A stretch of 64,000 nt of DNA from Nematopogon swammerdamellus (taxonomy: Eukaryota > Arthropoda > Insecta > Lepidoptera > Adelidae), in contig OX336336.1 in NCBI GenBank assembly GCA_946902875.1, positions 25,747,558-25,811,557 of the forward strand, in the 5' to 3' direction. Shown one piece after another: positions 35,101-35,990 of this stretch (within the stretch, counting starts at the first letter, position 1; each line of letters opens with the position of its first letter). The notes under the pieces are model-generated. The model made no database searches. It worked only from the letters and a program-made list of their open reading frames with translations, and was not told the DNA's origin. The position numbers and the translations under genes are program-made.

Positions 35101-35172
35101 AGCGGCCGCGCGTTGCACGGCGGCGGCTCCTCGCGCTCCGCCAGCTGCAGCACCGCCGTCGGGCCCAGCACC
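1989..35172 (-). CDS. pbl: Ect2/pebble Rho guanine-nucleotide exchange factor gene, 13 exons, both ends missing
   Basis: Ect2/Pebble activates Rho at the cell equator by GDP-GTP exchange and starts the contractile ring in cytokinesis; its BRCT repeats bind the centralspindlin RacGAP. Thirteen exons were placed (35037-35172, 31727-31939, 30222-30365, 12038-12169, 10548-10827, 10054-10169, 8163-8290, 7407-7577, 6504-6619, 5542-5702, 3786-3926, 2629-2767, 1989-2143). They sum to 2,032 coding bases and every junction is in phase. Domain order is BRCT1 (FTGFRKKDEL ... HYMGGSIRKDMS), BRCT2 (CFVGFPDEES ... WFWASVQ), an RKRKF basic linker, DH (QTESNYVGIL ... LLIRPVQRLPS) and PH (FLFTDTMEVCKKRSK ... 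LCRQMANTVCKADA). The order and motifs match animal ECT2. The N-terminal region before BRCT1 and the C-terminal tail after the PH domain are not visible. Introns carry many transposable elements and a possible nested gene. Confidence 0.95.
2205..2598 (+). mobile_element. SINE with tRNA-like head and shared body
   Basis: The head (2205 to about 2275) has a tRNA-like D arm (TGGCCGAGTGGTTA, box A) and T arm (GGTTCGAATCC, box B). A body follows that is nearly identical to that of the 5S-headed SINEs at 11271 and 51104 (from cttaccttactaggtggta to the 3' end), then a poly(A) tail after ttccat. It lies in the intron between the exons at 1989 and 2629. Confidence 0.8.
2629..2767 (-). CDS. pbl: Ect2 exon 12: PH domain middle
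   Basis: Encodes AFNSKSPTGSNG through ISLMPLSTVKRVVDIRESE. The segment HISLMPLS...K.V.DIRE is a strongly conserved ECT2 PH segment. Acceptor tgtgcag before GCGTTC; donor GTACGC after GTGAAG. Ends in phase 1, so GAA-G joins AT-TGT to give E-D-C with the next exon. Confidence 0.93.
2836..3178 (+). repeat. Stacked retroelement pieces: two 12-bp-TSD-family heads, then an (AAC)n-tailed 3' end
   Basis: Two consecutive copies of the head of the retroposon family described at 49757 (accgtgtggggtcggtact... to gcgactaagggataag) occupy about 2836-2931 and 2932-3013. The next ~165 bases end in aaccccgaacc plus an (aac)n tail. The same sequence appears reversed at 4870-5105, where it encodes the C-terminus of a jockey-like ORF. 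Confidence 0.6.
3179..3562. other. Intron sequence with degraded repeat
   Basis: Part of the intron between the exons at 2629 and 3786. About 3300-3540 is a degraded copy of the retroposon family described at 49757 (tcccgacaatcgggg-like, then cagcac...caccac, then ctgcatgactcgg). No exon is seen. Confidence 0.5.
3563..3785 (-). pseudogene. Tandem partial copies of the Ect2 PH exon
   Basis: The real exon at 3786-3926 is followed by tandem copies with a 149-bp period; the string ctccttgctc recurs at 3563, 3712 and 3861. The middle copy (about 3637-3750) keeps the donor side (CCAAG then GTTCGT) and encodes the same FLFTDTMEVCKKRSK. It lacks the 5' third of the exon and has no AG acceptor. The last copy keeps only part of the segment. 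They look like pseudo-exons, not functional cassette exons. Confidence 0.85.
3786..3926 (-). CDS. pbl: Ect2 exon 11: start of PH domain
   Basis: 47 codons from AHLVSSHRSFV to EVCKKRSK. Acceptor taatgcag before GCGCACCTG; donor CCAAG then GTTCGT, an unusual but GT-type site. SHRSFV..CE...LS followed by the FLFTD strand is typical of the ECT2 PH domain. This is the only one of three tandem copies that has an acceptor. Confidence 0.93.
4081..4250 (-). pseudogene. Non-LTR retrotransposon ORF C-terminal fragment
   Basis: Minus-strand translation contains LRTKCS, FFFRTAKLWNELPPDVF and YDLGFFKRSVKRHLSRR. The pattern R.AK.WN.LP..VFP..Y.L..FK..V..HL is typical of the end of many insect LINE ORF2 proteins. 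Related pieces lie at 35500-35780 and 55970-56085. It is abutted at its 5' side by a fragment of a different element (4264-4514). Confidence 0.7.
4264..4514 (+). mobile_element. 3' end fragment of the RLE-type retrotransposon seen at 27145-29703
   Basis: Colinear with the complement of about 27210-27470: ctacagtctctcc..aagaatct, agctcatatatggag, cctacagaatatggat, cgcgtcctagtc. It covers the LYSLFKNL end of the ORF and the 3' UTR. More diverged than the copy at 42603, so probably older. Confidence 0.75.
4515..4862 (-). pseudogene. CR1/L2-like LINE ORF2 C-terminal fragment
   Basis: Minus-strand translation reads EREDLIETFKILNAYN, then TNLRGHSKTLYQNQSKQ, FLTNRVVESWNSLP and VNTFKNKLD. This RGD/EDLIE.FK...G to F.NR.V..WN.LP...V.....FK..LD pattern is the well-known C-terminal end of CR1/L2-like ORF2 proteins. 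A related tail is at 40035-40195. Frame breaks and missing upstream domains make it a dead copy. Confidence 0.75.
4870..5105 (-). pseudogene. Jockey-like LINE 3' end with coding C-terminus
   Basis: Minus-strand translation LLECSMLDNQRRDILRS then LVAFMEDIDWLEIAGFC is the C-terminal tail of a jockey-type ORF2. The 3' part ends near the aacaac tail (read as gttgttgtt on the plus strand). The same 3' end occurs in plus orientation at 3013-3178. Confidence 0.7.
5110..5515 (+). mobile_element. tRNA-headed SINE, own-body subtype
   Basis: Head ggcgggtggccaagtgg with box B ggttcgaatcc, then a body distinct from the 5S-headed family after the ccttactaggtggta segment (taatcgactgggttggtaccacc, cagcctcggctgtgttctcc, cagcaatcc, ggctggtcggagcatgtgct, ccggattacataa). 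A near-complete second copy is at 8347-8660; body fragments are at 9921-10010 and 38400-38660. Confidence 0.75.
5542..5702 (-). CDS. pbl: Ect2 exon 10: DH domain C-terminal helices
   Basis: Encodes ILKHTHKNNPDHGALVSALA, then MSHINEDKRKTEGQ and IYNDIDQCP. The HINEDKRKTE string is an ECT2 DH hallmark. Acceptor cgttgcag before ACATCC; donor GTGAGT after TGTCCG, phase 0. Confidence 0.95.
5703..6017. other. Intron, nothing recognised
   Basis: AT-rich intron sequence between the DH exons at 5542 and 6504, up to the retroposon at 6018. No coding or structured feature is seen. Confidence 0.4.
6018..6438 (-). mobile_element. 12-bp-TSD retroposon copy, interrupted
   Basis: Carries the (cata)n tail side, tcccgacaat, gcaagtactc, gcatgact and the head side taagtaccggccccacac. 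About 95 bases of unrelated sequence interrupt it near 6250-6340. Flanks aaattttgactt (6006-6017) and aaattcttgactt (about 6439-6451) are probably the decayed duplication. Confidence 0.7.
6504..6619 (-). CDS. pbl: Ect2 exon 9: DH domain, conserved region 3
   Basis: Encodes FHAFLKICQTRAECGRQSLQ then ELLIRPVQRLPSISLLID. LLIRPVQRLPS is the CR3 helix of the DH domain, which contacts Rho. Acceptor cattgcag, donor GTACGT, phase 1 at both ends. Confidence 0.96.
6845..7346 (+). pseudogene. RTE-type retrotransposon 3' fragment
   Basis: Reads TRIYDQCVLPVMTYGCETWT and KVAQRAMERAM, matching the RT C-terminal region of the intact RTE at 59124-62132. It then shifts frame across the segment with the GRPPARW-type motif and ends at VQQWTLTR-stop. 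Related pieces of the same family are at 10284, 25794, 44505 and 48185. Confidence 0.8.
7407..7577 (-). CDS. pbl: Ect2 exon 8: DH domain middle
   Basis: Encodes RMLEELKHASTRWSEEVSIG, then RLVLKYTPDMLKAYPPFVNF and FENTKEMLQQCDRENP. KYYPPF.NFFE-type sequence is typical of the ECT2 DH domain. Acceptor ggatgcag before GCGGATG; donor CCGAG then GTAAAC. Confidence 0.96.
7694..7811 (+). repeat. Degenerate SINE body fragment
   Basis: Matches the shared SINE body (aatgaaaggtcggt, aatagttcgtgttttccgtc, tagccaaccgt, tttccat plus A-run). An internal deletion removes the middle. Confidence 0.65.
7815..8160. repeat. Imperfect tandem repeat of gtgagctagtgtaagtc
   Basis: Built from short units (gtgagctagt, gtaagtcagtgagc) repeated irregularly, with a larger ~60-base segment duplicated (about 7855-7925 against 7990-8060). 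It reaches to within 3 bases of the donor of the Ect2 exon at 8163. A short related stretch lies at 7660-7686. Confidence 0.85.
8163..8290 (-). CDS. pbl: Ect2 exon 7: DH domain
   Basis: 42 codons plus two bases: MFKQPLEEMAEEECGG, then LNNTELKIIFGNLPPIYELH. The phase-2 end AG plus the G of the next exon makes the Arg of LHRRMLEE. Acceptor gtgtgcag before ATGTTC. The donor is GTCACT, a weak GT site embedded in the gtgagctagt repeat; the repeat supplies many GTGAGC/GTGAGT alternatives a few bases downstream. Confidence 0.93.
8347..8660 (+). mobile_element. tRNA-headed SINE, own-body subtype
   Basis: Head gcgggtggccgagtgg and ggttcgaatcc; body as in the copy at 5110, ending shortly after the agccagcaatcc and tccggtat segments. 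Confidence 0.75.
8661..8880. other. Intron segment with a short inverted repeat
   Basis: Contains ttcttggggttgagtgcc and, 40 bases on, aacccccaagaata, which can pair. Otherwise nothing recognised. Confidence 0.3.
8881..9209 (+). mobile_element. SINE with a third head type fused to the shared body
   Basis: The 5' part is the head of the 12-bp-TSD retroposon family (gtggggccggtact... to ggcgactaagggata). It joins directly to the shared SINE body (actaggtggtagggttt, gtcggtcgaaacggctatg, cggtgttatgggctgacatc, ttccat, poly-A). The same junction occurs at 51769-52093, so this is a mobile chimeric family and not a chance join. Confidence 0.8.
9278..9697. mobile_element. MITE with 19-bp terminal inverted repeats
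   Basis: Begins taaaggccgatttacattg and ends with its reverse complement caatgtaaatcggccttta. The ends resemble those of the larger hairpin element at 24520-25214 (gatttaca next to a TAA). The interior has no ORF with transposase features. Confidence 0.75.
9921..10010 (+). repeat. SINE body fragment
   Basis: Contains agtctccggtatggcacc, ggctggtcggagcatgtgct and ataccggattacataa, the 3' part of the SINE body seen at 5400-5513. Confidence 0.65.
10054..10169 (-). CDS. pbl: Ect2 exon 6: start of DH domain, conserved region 1
   Basis: Encodes SEVPDNVVRKLMSPRQQ then VFMELLQTESNYVGILHTIV. The E-L-x-QTE-x-NYV-x-IL string is the CR1 helix; the Glu of QTE is the Rho-contact residue in DH domains. Acceptor tgcgcag, donor GTACGT, phase 0 at its 3' end. 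Confidence 0.96.
10284..10531 (-). pseudogene. RTE-type retrotransposon 3' fragment
   Basis: The minus strand reads the same C-terminal region as at 48185-48465 (gccacttgagcttagccac, cagcccattg, the cctgtccgcgg and gtgggaagacc segments). It is broken by frame changes. Confidence 0.75.
10548..10827 (-). CDS. pbl: Ect2 exon 5: linker between BRCT2 and DH
   Basis: 93 codons, very GC-rich. Begins YLEWATEASRRSSLSA, runs through an Ala/Gly/Ser/Gln stretch, then RKRKFRGAELKEALLNKRR and ends DCTPSPDGKQILQ. The RKRK block is the right place and shape for the Ect2 nuclear localisation signal. Acceptor gcgctcag before TACCTG; donor CAAG then GTACAT, phase 1. Confidence 0.93.
10828..11195. other. Intron, nothing recognised
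   Basis: AT-rich intron between the Ect2 exons at 10548 and 12038, before the repeat cluster at 11196. I see no exon or mobile-element hallmark. Confidence 0.4.
11196..11262 (+). repeat. Retroposon head fragment
   Basis: Contains aaagaatagccccactgcat through gtcgactaagggataag, the head of the 12-bp-TSD family, cut off at both ends. Confidence 0.65.
11271..11652 (+). mobile_element. 5S rRNA-headed SINE, full length
   Basis: The head cagcctcggtagctcagtgg has a box-A-like tRNA segment. It continues into ttaagcaacgctgagcgcgg and tggatgggtgaccgctcga (11314-11371), which is the internal promoter region of insect 5S rRNA. ggttcggattcc then resembles a box B. The shared body follows (taccttactaggtggtaggg ... 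gtgtcaggttccat) and then poly-A. Confidence 0.85.
11655..11969 (-). mobile_element. 12-bp-TSD retroposon copy
   Basis: Carries the tatcccgacaat side, ctgcatgactcgg, gcacggcatc and, at the right, the head remnant ctggcggtcccacacgg. Diverged; no clean flanking duplication. Confidence 0.65.
12038..12169 (-). CDS. pbl: Ect2 exon 4: end of BRCT2
   Basis: 44 codons: VVDEHSTATLPECPPRVQ, VVKAEWFWASVQNEEAQDEK, DYLFKD. VVK.EWFW.S.Q is the C-terminal BRCT2 helix of ECT2. Acceptor cctcag before GTAGTGGAC; donor AAGAC then GTGAGT. It joins the exon at 30222 in phase 0 (THV then VVDEH), across an 18-kb intron. Confidence 0.95.
12257..12523 (+). mobile_element. MITE with cacggtgttgca termini
   Basis: The left end acacggtgttgcaaccc and right end gcaacgcaacaccgtgt form imperfect TIRs. 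The interior includes gtgaaatagaacaacttttg and an A/T-run core. A second copy lies inverted at 16226-16493. Confidence 0.8.
12584..12909. mobile_element. Long foldback element
   Basis: Two arms of about 145 bases are near-perfect inverted repeats (ttagtactt.aggagttatatc; aacatagaaccttatcatag; cgatgatcatcgttctagg; gcgaaacagttccaaaatga) around a short AT-rich centre. No ORF; a non-autonomous DNA element is the likeliest reading. Confidence 0.8.
13383..13402. repeat. (CA)n microsatellite
   Basis: Ten uninterrupted CA dinucleotides, within a wider TG/CA-rich stretch from 13310. Confidence 0.9.
13403..13832. other. Intron, mostly AT-rich
   Basis: Includes cctcctcctttttttgaagtcgg near 13570, the complement of a motif also seen at 52739 (ccgacttcaaaaaaggagga). 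No exon is seen. Confidence 0.35.
13845..14128 (-). mobile_element. 5'-truncated 12-bp-TSD retroposon with perfect duplication
   Basis: Minus-strand copy with its (catacata) tail at the left and truncated in the head at the right (stops at ggggagagatgga). The 12-base flank ttgaaaaatcta is present at 13833-13844 and 14129-14140. This shows target-primed insertion with 5' truncation. Confidence 0.9.
14154..14201. repeat. Perfect-ended 48-base palindrome
   Basis: gtgcctactgtgtact and its reverse complement flank a ttacaaattttgtaa centre; only one base breaks the symmetry. It lies just outside the retroposon duplication at 14129-14140. Confidence 0.8.
14202..14681. other. Intron, nothing recognised
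   Basis: Unique-looking intron sequence with no exon, SINE or MITE ends that I can support. Confidence 0.35.
14682..14826. mobile_element. Small TIR element with aaaacacaacagcttta ends
   Basis: The left tttttttaaaacacaac..agcttta is mirrored at the right by taaagctgttgtgttttaaa. The 145-base unit encloses a GC-rich centre (gcatgagg-like, cgaaacgtcg, cacatagctcgg). The centre resembles LINE 3' UTR sequence at 27270 (cgtttcggctcgc), so it may be a tailed fragment instead of a MITE. Confidence 0.5.
14827..15320. other. AT-rich intron, nothing recognised
   Basis: A/T-run-rich sequence between the small TIR element and the SINE body at 15321. No feature supported. Confidence 0.35.
15321..15582 (+). 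mobile_element. 5'-truncated SINE body
   Basis: Starts at aaactgtaggtcccttccct and runs through the shared body to ttccat and a long A-run. The 5S/tRNA head is missing. Confidence 0.8.
15595..15978. repeat. 24-bp tandem array (gaaaatgtatgaaatgtctc...)
   Basis: About 16 degenerate units of 24 bases. Because 24 is a multiple of three, the minus strand stays open and reads an 8-residue repeat (VETFHTFS). I see no start context, splice signals or homology, so I take it as a satellite, not a gene. Confidence 0.85.
16112..16216 (+). repeat. Direct repeat, copy 1 (flanks the inverted MITE at 16226)
   Basis: acgttgaaggccaaatttta through gcttcagcgtcaac is repeated at about 16545-16636 with small changes. 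The two copies lie either side of the MITE at 16226-16493. Confidence 0.7.
16226..16493 (-). mobile_element. MITE with cacggtgttgca termini, inverted copy
   Basis: Reverse-oriented relative of 12257-12523: acggtgttgcag at the left, ttgcaacaccgtg at the right, and inside aaaagttgttctatttcac. Confidence 0.8.
16545..16636 (+). repeat. Direct repeat, copy 2
   Basis: Second copy of the ~100-base segment at 16112-16216, with a 6-base deletion at ttacacg(ccgtac)aaatacg. Confidence 0.7.
16741..17105. mobile_element. Foldback element with ~125-base arms
   Basis: The left arm agacataacttggagtgg ... tgaataacttattt pairs with the right arm aataagttattcat ... ccactccatgttatgtctt. The centre is A/T runs. 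No ORF. Confidence 0.8.
17106..17554. other. Intron, nothing recognised
   Basis: Between the foldback element and the truncated retroposon at 17568. No exon evident. Confidence 0.35.
17568..17695 (-). mobile_element. 5'-truncated retroposon with near-perfect 13-base duplication
   Basis: The tail side (atacatacatacc) is at the left; the body stops at ctgctgcacgactt. Flanks gctcacgaatcac (17555-17567) and gctcccgaatcac (17696-17708) differ at one base. Confidence 0.75.
17937..19439 (-). CDS. Unrecognised Ser/Pro-rich protein, large exon of a possible gene nested in the Ect2 intron
   Basis: ATG at 19439 (MANGETFGRSLVLSPRQ) lies three bases after an AG acceptor (catgtttcag), so an upstream 5' exon is likely. 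The frame stays open for 501 codons to a possible donor at 17936 (CTCTCG then GTACTA) and, unspliced, to a stop at 17766 (557 codons). GC content drops sharply below 17950, which favours splicing there. The protein has about 15 S/T-P sites, five of full CDK form (SPSR, SPSK, SPDK, SPMR, TPKR). It also has basic patches (KKRSR, RSERKKKYEKR), an Ala/Pro-rich end, no signal peptide and no membrane segment. No family is recognised. It cannot be an internal Ect2 exon: Ect2 exons either side of it join in phase within BRCT2. Confidence 0.7.
19545..22304. other. Intron / upstream region of the nested coding block
   Basis: If the block at 17937-19439 is a gene, its 5' exon and promoter should lie here, on the minus strand. 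I see no clear TATA box or second coding exon. At 21296-21350 the phrase gacctcagacaggg occurs twice 51 bases apart. Hexamer-rich A/T stretches make up much of the rest. Confidence 0.4.
22305..22575. mobile_element. Foldback element, ~115-base arms
   Basis: The left arm aaatttttatatattaatat ... catacataatatgtt-type sequence is mirrored on the right. The arms contain cgactgttgtcgtcatcagtg and its complement around a T-run centre. No ORF. Confidence 0.85.
22672..23082 (+). mobile_element. SINE body split by a MITE
   Basis: Shared SINE body running from gttagggttcaaccccgccc to ccataaaaaaaaa. Near its 5' end a 19-base segment is repeated inverted (aaccccgcccgggttgg and ccaacccgggcggggtt). It is interrupted at 22870-23040. 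Confidence 0.85.
22870..23040. mobile_element. 171-bp hairpin MITE inserted in a SINE
   Basis: Arms of about 68 bases (aggtctgttaaccaaagctg, gtgcacagta, caatgcaattgtgcaagtgc, gagtgagacag) are almost perfectly inverted. The SINE consensus gatgttgtaggtgatg is split as gatgttgta / gtaggtgatg, so GTA is the duplicated target. The arms are nearly unmutated, suggesting a young insertion. Confidence 0.88.
23083..24139. other. Intron with LINE 3' remnant
   Basis: An (aac)n run at 23262-23284 looks like a LINE tail. About 23705-23790 (cgcagaatgtttatgggcat, cgttagacacccg) resembles the LINE 3' piece at 35700-35770. Nothing else is recognised. Confidence 0.4.
24140..24310 (-). pseudogene. LINE ORF C-terminal fragment
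   Basis: Minus-strand translation SAASGTSRGAKWAPASPARL then AACDRMCMGVVGHLRG looks like the tail and 3' UTR of an insect LINE ORF; assignment to a clade is not possible. Confidence 0.45.
24520..25214. mobile_element. 695-bp MITE with ~190-base inverted repeats
   Basis: The left arm ttaagagcgatttacacggg through acaagccattattcaagaat pairs with the right arm ending gtaaatgcctctta. Shared segments include gattttcgccgcgcggcaag, gactagt and catcaaaatgtcgaccagaa. The ends abut TTA on both sides, as in Harbinger-like MITEs. No transposase ORF. Confidence 0.85.
25377..25545. mobile_element. Small hairpin element
   Basis: Arms ataatgcgtgtagagcttta.gaaagaga and tctctttcta..gctcgacacgcattat, plus ccgg.tgtagagcgtcg against cgacgctctacagccgg. 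About 165 bases in total. Confidence 0.75.
25794..26223 (-). pseudogene. RTE-type retrotransposon 3' fragment
   Basis: The minus strand carries the RTE C-terminal region (RAMERAMLG-like, KWQWAG-like and GRPPARWDDDIK-like segments) with frame breaks and a small internal insertion near 25975. It ends at the complement of gtccagcagtggacgcttac. Confidence 0.8.
26505..26767. mobile_element. MITE with ~50-base TIRs
   Basis: The left tagagagtgtttcaactaaa, gttcccttcgccgttatgtt and right complement (aacataacggcgaagggaac, tttagttgaaacgctctcta) enclose an AT-rich centre (taccgtatttattatacggta). The last seven bases, ctctcta, are also the first seven of the 384-bp direct repeat. Confidence 0.88.
26761..27144 (+). 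repeat. 384-bp direct repeat, left copy
   Basis: Appears identical base for base to 29704-30087. It starts inside the terminal repeat of the MITE at 26505-26767 and ends at caataatgttagta, where the retrotransposon 3' end begins. Confidence 0.95.
27145..29703 (-). mobile_element. 5'-truncated RLE-type (R2/R4-like) non-LTR retrotransposon
   Basis: The element lies between the two 384-bp repeats. Its 3' UTR (27145-27312, with gatgggcccggatatgttcg on the minus strand) recurs at 42603-42871. Its 5' end is cut inside the RT domain, just before APGPDGIPY. ORF and domains are given under the CDS entry. Confidence 0.88.
27313..29703 (-). CDS. Reverse transcriptase with C-terminal restriction-like endonuclease, 5'-truncated
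   Basis: An open frame of 822 codons from 29781 (the first ~26 are flanking DNA, not element). Motifs in order: APGPDGIPY; PIALTNTISKIF; motif A TATWLDFENAFGS; motif B GLFQGCCLSPVTFN; motif C FADD at codons 268-271. After the RT come a Cys-His knuckle (CPSCKEF...HLLCGC) and an endonuclease-like segment (RPDILIF, then VELTVPWE). RT followed by CCHC and a PD-(D/E)XK-type nuclease, with no APE domain, defines the RLE class (R2, R4/Dong, NeSL, CRE). The frame has no stop although the N-terminal part is missing. Clade within the class is not certain. Confidence 0.85.
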   Translation of the reverse strand, partial: FHTSSAPGPDGIPYIIYKKCPSVRKHMLNIYKRIWTNREVPDCLGKAVFVLLPKKKEVTDPKDIRPIALTNTISKIFFSIIQARLLKHMCTNDYLPKKYQKGFLPRVAGCLEHNSLLTECLRDARKNERQLTATWLDFENAFGSVRHELLLKALEWYNVPPLICNIIASYYKKLSFVIQVKGETEKTPEIRYGIGLFQGCCLSPVTFNIVINILIDTLVVKENKWGYRFKYGDTYMAAILAFADDITLLTRNPKQNQALLKVVDDYCEWTKGMKIKPAKCYCLSLTRKGSKFTSSNPGLTVAGKPIATVADEAPFKFLGKRITSRGKEHPTDDIVQLFEESLRQTDNLPLLGTQKAWIYDNYLTSKLSWPFLVYDFTKQNLAKLDSYVTRFLKSWFGLAHPADSSTLYRSHNNFGLNIKKPSIFYQKARIAKRCILKDSNDSAIQALPNTSLSDELESRLDFYKSFQVGTRTNRSGLGIETAKSDKEILKGFAQEDMEQGFKLHALNLEMQNDWLTVGDFCIPPALKWKSIIYNWSPELLKFYLNAFQLTLPDPSNLVRWGKSTNRLCPSCKEFVGTAKHLLCGCKILLERGQYSYRHDKVLQIIREAINLSIARTRKGQTSSGFQKVNFVKPGANKLPKDRTKPSSILGAAKDWELLMDTHEKHYQMPSEICTTALRPDILIFSKATKHVVLVELTVPWESNIPKDHNIKLNKYCNLVDRIVRNGFKTDLFAVEVGARGLPAKSLYSLFKNLGLPRSTLSSYMERASKTSLEASYRIWIGREREVESGTGGFPAS
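29704..30087 (+). repeat. 384-bp direct repeat, right copy
   Basis: Second copy of 26761-27144. Its left edge ctctctaccatacg abuts the truncated 5' end of the retrotransposon. Its right edge gttagta is followed by unique sequence. Confidence 0.95.
30222..30365 (-). CDS. pbl: Ect2 exon 3: start of BRCT2
   Basis: 48 codons: NEHRLKVFAGARVCFVGFPD, EESQHMADVLAKNGGDVCGI, DDPNCTHV. The F-x-G-F-x-DEE...GG and CTHV pattern is BRCT2 of ECT2. Acceptor tgtcgcag, donor GTGAGT, phase 0 at both ends. Confidence 0.96.
30449..30583 (-). repeat. SINE body fragment, inverted
   Basis: Contains gaaactgacacgattggcta, gatgtcagcccgtaacaccg and tgaactggacggaaaacaca, the 3' half of the shared SINE body reversed. It lies head to head with the SINE at 30594. 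Confidence 0.8.
30594..30945 (+). mobile_element. 5S-headed SINE, diverged
   Basis: Head cagcctcttcggtagatcag, then cgcggttataacttggatgg and gtgaccgctcgaccgttgg (5S-like), then the shared body to ttccattaaaaaaaa. About 25 bases are lost in the middle of the body. Confidence 0.8.
31334..31657. mobile_element. Foldback element
   Basis: Outer pair gggatatatgtataagg.. against ccttatatatccc. Inner arms gagtatgtgtatcagatact, gatcacgttcccatac and their complements. Between the outer and inner right arms tactattactactaac is tandemly repeated three times, which is not present on the left side. Confidence 0.75.
31727..31939 (-). CDS. pbl: Ect2 exon 2: BRCT1
   Basis: 71 codons: TYLITLIHYMGGSIRKDMSA, KVTHLIANAAGGDKYRYASA, then VLQRSWVDACWERRDD and ATGDAFI. 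HHMGG-IRKD-KVTHL-AN is the BRCT1 core of ECT2; the W of SWVDACW is the conserved BRCT tryptophan. Acceptor cgttgcag, donor GTATGC, phase 0 at both ends. Confidence 0.96.
31974..32196 (+). repeat. Dispersed ~225-base repeat
   Basis: Starts ccttacctataataaaatcc, includes cttataactcgagaaccact and gaaccgattttaataaaaca, ends gccgcgggcacagcttgt. A near-identical copy is at 34677-34915. The ctttctgtctgtctgagtg part differs in repeat number. Confidence 0.8.
32197..32510. other. AT-rich intron with (AAAT)n run
   Basis: Ends in a taaataaata microsatellite (about 32474-32510). No exon. Confidence 0.5.
32511..33083 (-). pseudogene. Tandem ~218-bp units carrying a truncated Ect2 BRCT1 exon start
   Basis: Units begin at 32511, 32730 and 32948 with ttaatggcaggtttgatagc. 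The first two end with a copy of the acceptor and the first ~57 bases of the exon at 31727-31939 (TYLITLIHYMGGSIRKDM), then lose homology. The second carries a His-to-Leu change (ITLILYMGG). The third unit stops before the exon piece. Acceptors are intact (gttgcag) but there is no donor. Confidence 0.9.
33084..33314. other. Intron, nothing recognised
   Basis: Short GC-richer stretch near 33175-33285 without a supportable exon. Confidence 0.3.
33315..33622 (-). mobile_element. 12-bp-TSD retroposon copy
   Basis: tacatacatactacacgctg at the left, tcccgacaatcggggtaagc, and the head side ttaagtatcggcccacacgg at the right. A short deletion removes part of the middle; flanks are not clearly duplicated. 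Confidence 0.75.
34070..34592 (-). mobile_element. TWA-type MITE split by a retroposon
   Basis: The 145-bp MITE family with ggcccacttgcaccaacac ends, flanked by TAA on both sides (34067-34069 and 34593-34595). It is interrupted after aacacgaattta by the retroposon at 34096-34470. The neighbouring sequence gaagtagagtattttcagac also occurs at 33890, giving an approximate empty site. Confidence 0.92.
34096..34470 (-). mobile_element. 12-bp-TSD retroposon with triplicated head
   Basis: Full-length copy in minus orientation. Duplicated target aacacgaattta at 34084-34095 and 34471-34482. The head terminus taccggccccacacggtac is present three times in a row (about 34416-34470), which is unusual. 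Confidence 0.92.
34677..34915 (+). repeat. Dispersed ~225-base repeat, second copy
   Basis: Near-identical to 31974-32196, with a longer gtctgagtgtctgagtgt segment. Confidence 0.8.
35037..35172 (-). CDS. pbl: Ect2 exon 1 of those seen: entry to BRCT1
   Basis: Encodes VLGPTAVLQLAEREEPPP, CNARPLYSLAMRGAVICF and TGFRKKDEL, matching the ECT2 stretch VxGPxxVL...RPLY...CFTGFRKK. Acceptor gcgcgcag before GGTGCTGGG; donor GTGAGT after GAGCTC. It starts in the middle of a codon, so at least one upstream coding exon, with the N-terminal BRCT0-like part, must exist further right or beyond the window. Confidence 0.95.
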
Positions 35173-35218
35173 CTGCGCGCGCAACACACAACAACACCTT
35201 ATAGTCACTATACAGATC

Positions 35219-35306
35219 GTCCTTCTTGCGGAGGCTGGTCGAGCAGACCGGCGCGGCAGGCGAGAGCGGCGGTTCCTCGGGGTCCGCCAGCTGAAGCACC
35301 GCCTTC
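35219..35306 (-). pseudogene. Degenerate copy of Ect2 exon 35037-35172
   Basis: About 88 bases resembling the exon in the same orientation (cgtccttcttgcgga on the plus strand; ctgcagcacc-like ctgaagcaccgcc). The reading is LQLADPEEPPLSPA then TSLRKKDDL. Core residues of FTGF are lost and there is no clear acceptor. Confidence 0.75.
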
Positions 35307-35499
35307 GGACTATATCCTCAGACTCAATCCAGCGTCGTGCCGTGCGACTAGTGGGTCGACTAGCGGGTCACCGCCGGGTCATCTGCGGTGACCCGCGAGA
35401 ACCACTAACTCCGTAGGGACGTCGGCTCCCTAAGTGTTCTATCGTCTATTTCATGGGGAGGTTCGGAAGACCTGTTTAACGCGATTCCGGCGTCTTCAT

Positions 35500-35780
35500 T
35501 CCACCTCCGCACTACGCGTACTGGGCAGGGGATGCACCCCTATTCCATCGATCTACCAACCGGTTCTGTAGATCTTTTATTCACAGAATCGGGAAAATGT
35601 GGAACACACTCCCTGCCCATCTATTTCCTCCCAAGTACTGCCTGGGGCTCTTCAAAAGGGGTGTGAAAAGGCTCCTGTCAGGCCGGCATGGCATTCGCAA
35701 TCCCCGTGCATCACAGAATGTCCATGGGCATCGTTAGACACCTATTTGTAGGTGAAACGATGCCACATGTCGCGCTATCC
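35500..35780 (+). pseudogene. LINE ORF C-terminal fragment
   Basis: Reads FHRSTNRFCRSFIHRIGKMW, NTLPAHLFPPKYCLGLFKRG and VKRLLSGR before a stop: the WN.LP..LFP..Y.L..FK..V..L pattern of an insect LINE ORF2 end. The 3' UTR (tgggcatcgttagacacc) is shared with about 23720. Confidence 0.7.
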
Positions 35781-35884
35781 ATAAAATATATATACGCGTC
35801 TTAGGATTTAGATGTCTATGCGGGGTGGAAAGGGGTGATAGCTGGAAACCCAAGAATGTTTAAAGTCCTGGTTATCTGATTTTT

Positions 35885-35990
35885 TTATATAAAAACTGTC
35901 ACGGTTGGCTACATAACCTACAACATCCGTGATGTCAGTCCATAACACCAGGTGAACTAGGTGCCATGTCAGTGCTTGCCTTCATTTCCT
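35885..35990 (-). repeat. SINE body fragment, inverted
   Basis: actgtcacggttggctacat, gatgtcagtccataacacca and gtgccatgtcagtgcttgcc match the 3' part of the shared SINE body in reverse. Confidence 0.7.
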
